DNA of 64,000 nt from Pseudomonadota bacterium (GTDB taxonomy: Bacteria > Pseudomonadota > Alphaproteobacteria > Sphingomonadales > Sphingomonadaceae), in the NCBI GenBank assembly GCA_963205175.1, contig CAUJIW010000192.1, forward strand, positions 1 to 64,000. The letters run 5' to 3'. Numbering within the stretch: position 1 is the first letter of the stretch; every line of letters begins with the position of its first letter. The notes beneath the pieces were generated by a model that had not been told where the DNA came from, did not search any database, and saw nothing but the letters and a program-made list of their open reading frames with translations. Below, in pieces: positions 48,499 to 56,387 of the stretch. The position numbers and the translations under genes were made by a program.

Positions 48499-48711
48499 AT
48501 GGTGAATGTCGAGGGGCGCGCCGCGCGCATCCAGTATCTGCCGGGTTCGTTCCGCCTGCTGAGCCCCGGTGACTATGTGTTGTGCGCCATCACGGGCGTG
48601 CGCATTCCGCTCAACCAGCTGCGCTACTGGAACGCCGACACGCAGGAGGCCTATGCGACGCCGGAGATCGCCACCCGCCGGTTTGCCGAACTGGCGGCGC
48701 AAGGCCGCTGA
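48499..48711 (+). CDS. DUF2093 family small protein
   Basis: This 70-residue protein matches DUF2093: 'GRAARIQYLPGSFRLLSPGDYVLCAITGVRIPLNQLRYWNADTQEAYATPEIATRRF'. The family is almost confined to alphaproteobacteria and its function is unknown. GGAGA lies six bases before ATG 48499; TTG 48493 is less likely. It follows xseA and precedes the M23 lipoprotein gene by only two bases, the usual context for this family. Confidence 0.9.
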   Translation: MVNVEGRAARIQYLPGSFRLLSPGDYVLCAITGVRIPLNQLRYWNADTQEAYATPEIATRRFAELAAQGR

Positions 48712-48713
48712 CC

Positions 48714-49670
48714 ATGGCGCGGGCGCGCCTCGCGTCGCATGCCGCCCGCCTGCTGGCTCTGGGCATGCTGACCACGCTAGCCGCCTGTACGCCGCGCCCG
48801 GTGCTACCGCCGCCACAGTCCGTGATCGCACCGGAGTCACCGCTCCGGAAACCTGCGCCATCGCCGGAGATCGCCATCGCCGAGGAGGCGGTCCAGGGCG
48901 CGGTGCTGATTGGTCGGGCGCCGGTTGGCACAACCACGATCACCCTTGATGGCAAGGCCGTGCCGCTGGCCGCCGATGGCCGTTTCCTGGTCGGCTTCGG
49001 CCGTGATGCTGGTCCGCGTTCGGTGGTGGCGGCAACCCTTGCCGATGGCACTGTCGTCAGCCGCCCGGTCAGGGTGATCCCGCGCGTGTATGACGAGCAG
49101 CGGGTCGAAGGCCTGCCCCCCGCGACGGTCACGCTGCCGCCGGCCCTGAAGGCGCGCCGCGCTGCGGAGGTGGCGAAGATGGTGGCCGCGCGCGCCAAGC
49201 CGTCGCCGGAGATCGGCTGGACGCATGGCTTCATCCTGCCCACGGCTGGCCGGGTGACGGGCGTCTATGGGTCTCGGCGCATCCGCAACGGGGTGCCGGG
49301 CAGTCCGCACAACGGGCTCGATCTGGCCAACGTCACCGGCACGCCGGTGGTAGCGCCCGCCGACGGCATTGTGCGGCTGGCCGAACCCGATTTCCTGCTG
49401 GAGGGCGGGCTGGTGATCATCGACCATGGCCTTGGTCTCTATTCAGCGTTCCTGCACCTGAGCCGGCTTGACGTGGCGACGGGCGATCGGCTGCTGCGTG
49501 GTCAGCAGGTGGGCGCCATCGGCGCGACCGGTCGGGCGACCGGACCGCATCTCCACTGGGGCGCGCGGTGGGGAGAAACCTTCGTCGACCCCGCATTGCT
49601 GCCGGGATTGCCCGACCTTGGCGGCACCGGCGGGGCGCCAGCACCTGTGTTAACCACTCCGACGCAGTGA
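48714..49670 (+). CDS. M23-family peptidase lipoprotein (LytM domain)
   Basis: This 318-residue lipoprotein has the lipobox LAAC near residue 22 of a short signal. A Pro-rich linker is followed by a beta-rich spacer (IGRAPVGTTTITLDGKAVPLAADGRFLVGF) and then the C-terminal LytM domain with 'GVYGSRRIRNGVPGSPHNGLDLANVTGTPVVAPADGIV' (H...D metal ligands) and 'GATGRATGPHLHWGARW' (HxH). The zinc ligands look complete, so it is probably an active peptidoglycan endopeptidase. ATG 48714 lies two bases after the DUF2093 stop. It could be cell-division related. Confidence 0.93.
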   Translation: MARARLASHAARLLALGMLTTLAACTPRPVLPPPQSVIAPESPLRKPAPSPEIAIAEEAVQGAVLIGRAPVGTTTITLDGKAVPLAADGRFLVGFGRDAGPRSVVAATLADGTVVSRPVRVIPRVYDEQRVEGLPPATVTLPPALKARRAAEVAKMVAARAKPSPEIGWTHGFILPTAGRVTGVYGSRRIRNGVPGSPHNGLDLANVTGTPVVAPADGIVRLAEPDFLLEGGLVIIDHGLGLYSAFLHLSRLDVATGDRLLRGQQVGAIGATGRATGPHLHWGARWGETFVDPALLPGLPDLGGTGGAPAPVLTTPTQ

Positions 49671-50085
49671 TCGTGTTCGACCAAAGTCGCAAGATTCTTA
49701 CGCCGACACACCTGCGCAGCGAGCGCGTCGCGACGGGTCGGCGCGGAATTGCCACCGGCGGTCGCTGGTGCTTCGGGGGTGATGTCAGGCCTTGAAATAA
49801 AATTACGAAAGAGTGCGGGAATTCGACAGGCGATAACAAGACTGTAGCAATCCGGCAACACGCTGGTCACGATCCTGGCATCGAATGCGGACTGCAGCTT
49901 TACACTCTCCATTCGCTGGGCTTGAGATAGGGGCAAGCCTATTCAGGCGAGCGATTTTGTCCTGAGGGGTAACGGGGCGAGAGTCATCCAAACAGAGAGC
50001 ATCAACGCCGCCAGCGTGCGCGCGTTGCGTCCGTTTCCCAGCAGCAGAATCGCGTTCAGGGGTAATGAACGAGAGGAACTCGAAC
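49671..50085. other. Leader region of the TonB-dependent receptor
   Basis: These 415 bases contain no credible ORF. An AT-rich block (CTTGAAATAAAATTACG, near 49791) and a CTTTACACTC block are promoter-like, but no confident -35/-10 pair was found. I looked for cobalamin- or TPP-type riboswitch motifs and saw none. Confidence 0.5.
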
Positions 50086-53000
50086 GTGACAACCAACAAG
50101 ACCACCCTTTACCGGGCGGCGTTGAAGGCTGGCGTCGCTACGGCGCTGCTGGCTTCGGCGACACCGGCCATGGCGCAGGAAACCGCGCAGGCATCCGAAG
50201 CCGTAGAGACGATCGTCGTCACCGGTTCGCGCATCGCGCGTCCGGATCTGGACAGCGTCAGCCCGGTGACGGTGCTGGGTGCCGAGGAAATCAAGTTCCA
50301 GGGTGTGACCCGCACCGAGGATCTCATCAACAACCTGCCGCAGGCGTTCGCCGGACAGGGCTCCAACCTCGCCAACGGCGCCACCGGTACGGCCACCATC
50401 AACCTGCGCGGCCTTGGCTCGTCGCGCACCATGGTGCTGATCAACGGCCGTCGCCTGATGCCGGGTGACCCGGCCCAGGCCTCGCCGGTGCCGGACATCA
50501 ACTTCATTCCGTCGACGATCGTGAAGCGCGTCGATGTGCTGACCGGCGGCGCGTCGTCGGTTTATGGTTCGGATGCCGTCGCCGGCGTCGTCAACTTCGT
50601 GATGGATACGGAGTTCGAGGGCGTCCAGGTCGATTCGCAGTACAGCTTCTACCAGCACAACAACAACAACGGCACGGTTCAGAGCCTGCTCAAGCTGCGT
50701 AATTTCGCGGTGCCGGACGGCAACACCACCGATGGCGGCACCTTCGACACCACGATGTCGTTCGGCGGCAAGATCGCGGAAGGCCGCGGCCACTTCATGG
50801 CCTATGTCGGCTACCGCAAGGCCAACAAGGTGACCCAGGGCGACCGTGACTACTCGGCTTGCGCCGTGAACGGTTCGAGCGCCAACAGCACCGGTCTGGT
50901 GTGCGCCGGCTCGGCGACCTCGGCCAACGGCACCTTCTTCACCGACTATTCGGTCGGCGTTGACGATCCGGAGACGGTGGACGATCCCAGCACCCCCGAC
51001 ATCGACGAGGGCAACGACATCGGCACCCGCGGCGGCGACGTTCTGCAGATCGGTTCCGGCCGGGTCTTCACGCCGGGTTCGACCGCGTTCAACTACGCGC
51101 CGTACAACTACTTCCAGCGGCCGGACAAGCGCATCACCGCCGGTGCCTTCGCCCACTACGAGATCAATGAACATTTCGTTCCTTACATGGAATTCATGTT
51201 CATGGATGATCGCACGAAGGCCGTGATCGCGCCGTCGGGCAACTTCGGCAACACCTTCAACATCAACTGCGACAGCCCGCTGCTGTCGGCCCAGCAGGCA
51301 GCCATCGTCTGCGACGACGGCACGGTGTCGGGCTTCAACAATCTGGTCGGCTTCAAATATGACAATCCGACCACGCCGGAGGATGAAACGTCGCCGGCCA
51401 AGCTGTTCTTCGACAAGGACGGCAACACTTACTATCGCGGTAACCTGCAGATTCTGCGCCGCAACGTCGAGGGCGGTGGCCGCGTCGCGGATCTGCGTCA
51501 CACCGACTACCGCATCGTCGCCGGTTCGCGCGGCATCATCGACGACACCTGGAGCTATGACGTCTATGGTCAGTTCTCCAGCGTCGTCTATCAGCAGGTC
51601 TATCTGAACGACATGTCGATCACCCGGCTGACCCGGGCGCTCGATGTCGTCACCGATCCGGACACCGGCCTGCCGGTCTGCCGCTCGGTGCTCGATGGCA
51701 GCGACACCAACTGCGTGCCCTACGACATCTTCACGCCGGGTGGCGTGACCTCCGAGGCGATCACCTATCTGCAGACCCCGGGTCTGCTGAAGGGCGAAAC
51801 CAAGCAGACCATCGTCAGCGGCTCTGTCTCGGGCAACCTCGGCGACTACGGCTTCAAGACGCCGTGGGCGGGTGAAGGCGTCGGCGTTGCGTTCGGCGCC
51901 GAGTACCGCAAGGAGCAGCTGGAGCTGCGTCCGGACACTGCCTTCGAGTCCGGTGACCTCTCCGGTCAGGGTGGCGCCACCACCGGTGTCGGCGGTTCCT
52001 ACAGCGTGAAGGAACTGTTCGCCGAGGCGCGTATCCCGCTGGTGCAGGATGCGCCGTTCGCCGAAGAACTGTCGCTGGAACTGGGCTACCGTTACTCCGA
52101 CTACACCTCGGCAGGCACCACCGATACCTACAAGGTCCAGGCCGAGTGGGCACCGGTGCGCGACGTCCGCTTCCGTGGCGGCTACAACCGCGCGGTGCGT
52201 GCGCCGAACGTGGTCGAGCTGTACAGCACCCAGTCGGTGGCGCTGGACGGCAGCACCGATCCTTGCGCCGGTACGCTGGCGGAACTGGCCGAAGCTGGCG
52301 TGACGCAGGCAATGTGCGCCCGCACCGGTGTCAGCGCGGCCCAGTTCGGCAGCATCATTGCCAATCCGGCCTCGCAGTATAACGGTCTGCTCGGCGGTAA
52401 CCCGGACCTGAAGCCGGAGAAGTCCGACACCTATACCCTGGGTATGGTGCTGGCGCCGGCCTTCCTGCCGAACTTCTCGGCGACCGTCGACTGGTTCAGC
52501 ATCAACATCAAGGATCAGATTGGCGTCATCGGCGCTGACCTCATTCTTGAGCAGTGCATGGCCACCGGTGATGAAGCGCTCTGCTCGCTGATCAACCGCG
52601 ACTCCTTCGGTTCGCTGTGGCGGTCGAGCGACGGCTATGTCGTCGATACCAACCTGAACGCCGGCAAGATCAAGACCCGCGGTATCGACGTCAACCTGAA
52701 CTATGCCTACAACACCGACAACTGGGGCGGCTTCCGCTTCAACGTGGTCGGCACCTGGCTGGATCTGCTGAAGACGACCCCGGCGGTGGGCGATGCCTAT
52801 GACTGCGTGGGCAAGTTCGGCACCACCTGCGGCACCCCGTCGCCGGAATGGCGCCACAAGGCCCGCGTGACCTGGGCGACCACCATCGGTCTCGATGTCT
52901 CGCTCAGCTGGCGTTACTTCTCGAAGGTCAAGCTCGACACCACCACTAATTTTGAAGCCAACCGCAAGATTAGTGCGCAGAACTACTTCGACCTGGCCTT

Positions 53001-53181
53001 CAACTTCCAGGCCAGCGACAAGCTGAAGCTGCGTGCGGGTGTCAACAACCTGTTCGATCGTGACCCGCCGATCGTGGGCGGCCAGGTGCTGACGCCGGTG
53101 TTCGGCAGCGGCAACACCTTCCCGCAGGTCTATGATTCGATGGGCCGTTACATCTTCATGGGTGGCACGGTTAACTTCTAA
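50086..53181 (+). CDS. TonB-dependent receptor
   Basis: This receptor of about 1031 residues has a signal peptide ending PAMAQE, then 'EAVETIVVTGSRI' (a TonB-box-like start), a plug domain ('VSPVTVLGAEEIKFQGVTRTEDLINNLPQAF', 'TATINLRGLGSSRTMVLINGRRL', 'IVKRVDVLTGGASSVYGSDAVAGVVNFVMD') and a long 22-strand barrel ending 'RYIFMGGTVNF' with a C-terminal Phe. GTG 50086 is chosen because GAGGA lies nine bases before it, while ATG 50065 has none at normal spacing. The plug lacks an N-terminal FecA-type signalling domain. The substrate is unknown. It is monocistronic with its own terminator. Confidence 0.94.
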   Translation: MTTNKTTLYRAALKAGVATALLASATPAMAQETAQASEAVETIVVTGSRIARPDLDSVSPVTVLGAEEIKFQGVTRTEDLINNLPQAFAGQGSNLANGATGTATINLRGLGSSRTMVLINGRRLMPGDPAQASPVPDINFIPSTIVKRVDVLTGGASSVYGSDAVAGVVNFVMDTEFEGVQVDSQYSFYQHNNNNGTVQSLLKLRNFAVPDGNTTDGGTFDTTMSFGGKIAEGRGHFMAYVGYRKANKVTQGDRDYSACAVNGSSANSTGLVCAGSATSANGTFFTDYSVGVDDPETVDDPSTPDIDEGNDIGTRGGDVLQIGSGRVFTPGSTAFNYAPYNYFQRPDKRITAGAFAHYEINEHFVPYMEFMFMDDRTKAVIAPSGNFGNTFNINCDSPLLSAQQAAIVCDDGTVSGFNNLVGFKYDNPTTPEDETSPAKLFFDKDGNTYYRGNLQILRRNVEGGGRVADLRHTDYRIVAGSRGIIDDTWSYDVYGQFSSVVYQQVYLNDMSITRLTRALDVVTDPDTGLPVCRSVLDGSDTNCVPYDIFTPGGVTSEAITYLQTPGLLKGETKQTIVSGSVSGNLGDYGFKTPWAGEGVGVAFGAEYRKEQLELRPDTAFESGDLSGQGGATTGVGGSYSVKELFAEARIPLVQDAPFAEELSLELGYRYSDYTSAGTTDTYKVQAEWAPVRDVRFRGGYNRAVRAPNVVELYSTQSVALDGSTDPCAGTLAELAEAGVTQAMCARTGVSAAQFGSIIANPASQYNGLLGGNPDLKPEKSDTYTLGMVLAPAFLPNFSATVDWFSINIKDQIGVIGADLILEQCMATGDEALCSLINRDSFGSLWRSSDGYVVDTNLNAGKIKTRGIDVNLNYAYNTDNWGGFRFNVVGTWLDLLKTTPAVGDAYDCVGKFGTTCGTPSPEWRHKARVTWATTIGLDVSLSWRYFSKVKLDTTTNFEANRKISAQNYFDLAFNFQASDKLKLRAGVNNLFDRDPPIVGGQVLTPVFGSGNTFPQVYDSMGRYIFMGGTVNF

Positions 53182-53205
53182 GTCAGTCCATTACCTCTGA
53201 CGTGG

Positions 53206-53237
53206 ATGGCGGGCCTTCGGGCCCGCCATTTTTCTTT
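53206..53237 (+). terminator. Strong terminator of the TonB receptor gene
   Basis: ATGGCGGGCC (53206-53215) and GGCCCGCCAT (53220-53229) pair perfectly around a TTCG tetraloop, and TTTTTCTTT follows. It stands 24 bases after the stop codon. Confidence 0.93.
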
Positions 53238-53314
53238 GCGCCACTGGCGCGGACGGCAATAATGACGCTCCGGGCGGTGGCGAGGGGCGCGGCGCTGGAA
53301 CAGGGTACATCAGG

Positions 53315-54484
53315 ATGACGGTTGATCTCGAACGACAGGCGGACCAGGCGGCCGCGCGGGGTGACCTGGCCGGTGCGCGACGCTTGCTTGAACAACTGGT
53401 GACGGGGGATGGCGCGCGCTTCGGGCAATGGATGAAACTTGCCGCCATGTGTCGCGCGATGGGCGATCTGAGTGGCGCGCAGGCGGCACTGAGCGGCGCC
53501 CTGCGCATCGAGCCCACTGATTTCATGGCGTTGCTGATGCGGGGCAATATTCTCGAGCAGCAGGGCCACAGGAAGGAGGCCGGAGAGATCTACGGCATCG
53601 CCCTGTTCCACAAGCCCGAAGGGGTTGCGCTGCCGCCACATGTGCAGGCGGTGGCCGAACGTGCCAGCCGGGTGCATGCGGACTATGTTGACGATCTTGC
53701 CCAGGCAATCGCGCGAGAGATGGCGCCGGCCCGCGCTCGGGCGACGCCGCAGCAGCAACGGCGGCTGGACCTTTTCGCATCCCACAGTCTCCGCCGTACC
53801 CGACCTTATCATCAGGAGCCGACGCATTTCCATTATCCAGGCTTGCCGGAACTGGAGTTTCACGACCGCGAGGATGCACCCTGGCTGGCAGAGCTGGAGG
53901 CGATGACCGACGTCATTCAGAGCGAGTTCGAGGCGGTGGTGAATGCCGAGGCCGCCGAACTGGTGCCCTACATTACCTATCCTGATGATCTGCCGTTGCG
54001 CCAATGGGCGGAACTGAATCAATCGCGCAAATGGACGGCGATCCACCTGCTCAACCGCGGTTCATTGGTCGAGGCCAATGCCCGCCACTGCCCGCGCACC
54101 ATGGAGGCGCTGCGCTCGGTGCCGCAGCCCGACATTCCGGGCCGGTCCCCCAATGCCATGTTCTCGCTGCTGGCGCCGCGGACGCGAATTCCGCCGCATA
54201 GCGGTGTCGCCAATATCCGCCTTGTCGGCCATCTGCCGCTCATCATTCCCGAAGGCTGCGCCTTTCGTGTTGGTAACGAGACCCGGCCCTGGAAACGCGG
54301 TGAGGCATGGGTGTTTGACGATACCATCGAGCACGAGGCGTGGAACGACAGCGACGAGTTGCGGGTCATCCTGTTGTTCGATGTCTGGACGACGGCGCTG
54401 AGCGCCGCCGAGCGCCAGGCAGTGCGGGGTCTGATGCATGCCATGGATGACGCGTCCGGCGCCGAGGAGTTTGGCAAGTTTTAA
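53315..54484 (+). CDS. TPR/aspartyl-asparaginyl beta-hydroxylase-like dioxygenase
   Basis: This 389-residue protein has an N-terminal TPR-like helical region (residues ~5-110: DQAAARGDLAGARRLLEQLV, WMKLAAMCRAMGDLSGAQAAL, MRGNILEQQGHRKEAGEIY). The C-terminal domain is of the aspartyl/asparaginyl beta-hydroxylase family (2-oxoglutarate/Fe(II) oxygenase), with 'IPPHSGVANIRLVGHLPLIIPEGCAFRVGNETRPWKRGEAWVFDDTIEHEAWNDSDELRVIL'. It shows the H...H pattern expected for iron and the Arg for 2-oxoglutarate. It would hydroxylate Asp/Asn side chains or peptides. The ribosome site is weak. It is tail to tail with another TPR-oxygenase. Confidence 0.88.
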   Translation: MTVDLERQADQAAARGDLAGARRLLEQLVTGDGARFGQWMKLAAMCRAMGDLSGAQAALSGALRIEPTDFMALLMRGNILEQQGHRKEAGEIYGIALFHKPEGVALPPHVQAVAERASRVHADYVDDLAQAIAREMAPARARATPQQQRRLDLFASHSLRRTRPYHQEPTHFHYPGLPELEFHDREDAPWLAELEAMTDVIQSEFEAVVNAEAAELVPYITYPDDLPLRQWAELNQSRKWTAIHLLNRGSLVEANARHCPRTMEALRSVPQPDIPGRSPNAMFSLLAPRTRIPPHSGVANIRLVGHLPLIIPEGCAFRVGNETRPWKRGEAWVFDDTIEHEAWNDSDELRVILLFDVWTTALSAAERQAVRGLMHAMDDASGAEEFGKF

Positions 54485-54500
54485 AGCCGCTGCGGGCGGA

Positions 54501-56387
54501 TCACGTTGCGTCCGGCACGGCGTCAAAAGCTACTGTCATGCGGGCATCCTCATCCTGGAACGGTACGGTGCCGTGCCAGGTATAGGAGGGAAACAGCGCC
54601 AGCGTGCCGACGCGCGGCTGAATATGGCGCCGGGGCGGCAGGTCGAGTCCCATCTCCGTCGGCGGCTGGCCGAACTGGATCCAGCCCGCATGATCATTCG
54701 CCGCCACACGTGTAACCGACTCCGGCAGATGGACATAGAAGGCGGAACTGATCCAGCCCTCGGGATGGTAATGGTTGACGTGATAGCCTTGCTGACGCAA
54801 GCGCACCGACCAGGCGCCGGTATAGCGCACCCTTGATGTCTTGCGCCGCAGGAACGGGTGCGCCGGATCGTCGGGCAGTGAGGCCACATGGCGCGCTATG
54901 GCGTCGTCAATCTGCGTTCGCAGCGCCTGTATGAGCGGATCCTTGCGGGCGAACAGCATCGTTCGGGTCTGGGTGCCGCCACGCAGTGACTGTTCCATCG
55001 GGTGGGTGATGGCGGTGTGCAGCGGCAGCAGCGCCGCCTCTAGCGCTGATGCGAATGCCACCTCGTCGGAGAATGCCGCCGGAGGCTCGACGACCAGCGG
55101 CGCGACAAGCCGTTCGTAGTCATGCAGCCAGTGTTCACGCGGGTCATCCAGCAGTCGCCACGCTGTACCCAGATACGCCCAAGCGGCCTGGGCATCAGGT
55201 GCCAGTCGGGTCGCCCGTTCGGCGTGCTCTGCAGCGGCGGCCGGGTCACGCGCCAGCAGCAGATGGCGGGCGAATTCGACACGCAGGGCGACGTCTTCCG
55301 GCAACATGACGGCCGCGCGGGTGAATGTCGCGGTGGCCGACGCGAGGTCGCCAAGGCCGGACAGCGCCCGGGCTCTCGCGTAAAGCAGCACCGGGTGGTC
55401 GCCGAGGGCGTGCAGACCGGCGTCGATGGCATCCAGTGCGTCGCTCCAGCGCTCCTGGGAGAGCAGGGTCCGCACGAGGCCAAACCAAAGTTCCTGATCC
55501 CGCGGATACTTGTCCAGTGCGGCACGGAAGCCGGCGGTCGGCTCCTCCGGCAGACCATGCTCCCAGATCAGCTTGGCGAGCACGTCATGGGCTACGGCAT
55601 AGCGGGGAAATGTCTGCGCCAGAGTGCGATAGCCGGCGATGCCTCGGGCGGTGTCACCGAGGTCAAGCAGGGCGCCAGCCTTGCCGTCGGCCAGTTCAGG
55701 CCCCGTGAAGCCAGCGCCGGCGGCCCGGTCGAACGCCTCCAGCGCTTCCGCCGGTTCGCCATCCTGGCGCAGACAGTTGCCGAGATTGACCCAGGCCGCA
55801 CCGTTGCGCGGGTCGAGGGCCACCGCGCGGCGAAAGGCGTGGATGGCGTCGGTGATGCGGCCGGCGGCGCGGCATGCCGACCCCAGGCCGTGCCACGCCT
55901 TGGCAGCGTTGGGGTCGAGCCGGGTCGCCTGCTCCAGCGCACGCATGGCCTGGCTGGTGTCGCCGGCCTGTAACGCGGTGAGCCCCCGATTGATCCAGGC
56001 GTCCAGGAAACGTGGATCAATCTTCAGTGCGCGCGCATAGGCATCCAGTGCTTCCTGCCACTGGCCGAGGTTGCCGAGCATGTTGCCGAGGTTGTTCAGC
56101 AGTTGCGGCTGCCGCGGCCTGACCGCCAGCGAGGCATTGAAGGCGCGCCGCGCCGCCGCCGTGTCGCCGAGGTGACGCAGTGCCAGTGCCAGGAGATGCA
56201 GGGCGTCGGCCTGCCCGGGGCGCAGGCGCAGGACCGTCTCACACGCCGCCCTGGCTTCGGCCGCACGGCCTGCCTGCAGCAGGGCGTGGGCCTGACCCAG
56301 ACGCTGGGCATCGGCGGGCGTAAGGGGGAGATCGCGCGACACGGTGGTGATGACCATGACATTGTTATGCGGCGTCGGCTGGCCCAT
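54501..56387 (-). CDS. TPR/putative 2-oxoglutarate-Fe(II) oxygenase
   Basis: This protein of about 628 residues has the first ~400 residues in at least ten TPR repeats ('AWHGLGSACRAAGRITDAIHAFRRAVALDP', 'AWVNLGNCLRQDGEPAEALEAFDRA'). The C-terminal domain, 'VSLRQQGYHVNHYHPEGWISSAFYVHLPESV...GWIQFGQPP...QPRVGTLALFPSYTWHGTVPF...ARMTVAFDA', is of the putative 2OG-Fe(II) oxygenase family, with the HxD/E...H iron ligands (NHYHPEG and WHGT). ATG 56387 overlaps the histidine kinase stop; ATG 56357 is an alternative. The pair with the other oxygenase is a likely functional unit. The TPRs would hold a protein or peptide substrate. Confidence 0.87.
   Translation of the reverse strand: MGQPTPHNNVMVITTVSRDLPLTPADAQRLGQAHALLQAGRAAEARAACETVLRLRPGQADALHLLALALRHLGDTAAARRAFNASLAVRPRQPQLLNNLGNMLGNLGQWQEALDAYARALKIDPRFLDAWINRGLTALQAGDTSQAMRALEQATRLDPNAAKAWHGLGSACRAAGRITDAIHAFRRAVALDPRNGAAWVNLGNCLRQDGEPAEALEAFDRAAGAGFTGPELADGKAGALLDLGDTARGIAGYRTLAQTFPRYAVAHDVLAKLIWEHGLPEEPTAGFRAALDKYPRDQELWFGLVRTLLSQERWSDALDAIDAGLHALGDHPVLLYARARALSGLGDLASATATFTRAAVMLPEDVALRVEFARHLLLARDPAAAAEHAERATRLAPDAQAAWAYLGTAWRLLDDPREHWLHDYERLVAPLVVEPPAAFSDEVAFASALEAALLPLHTAITHPMEQSLRGGTQTRTMLFARKDPLIQALRTQIDDAIARHVASLPDDPAHPFLRRKTSRVRYTGAWSVRLRQQGYHVNHYHPEGWISSAFYVHLPESVTRVAANDHAGWIQFGQPPTEMGLDLPPRRHIQPRVGTLALFPSYTWHGTVPFQDEDARMTVAFDAVPDAT

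Noticed and set aside
49671-50085. Riboswitch before the TonB receptor
   Set aside because: No recognisable B12-box or TPP-type element could be seen; the region is left as an unassigned leader.
50056-52857. 933-residue ORF on the minus strand opposite the TonB receptor
   Set aside because: Same reason: complementary reading of a GC-rich gene, with no domain or start signal.
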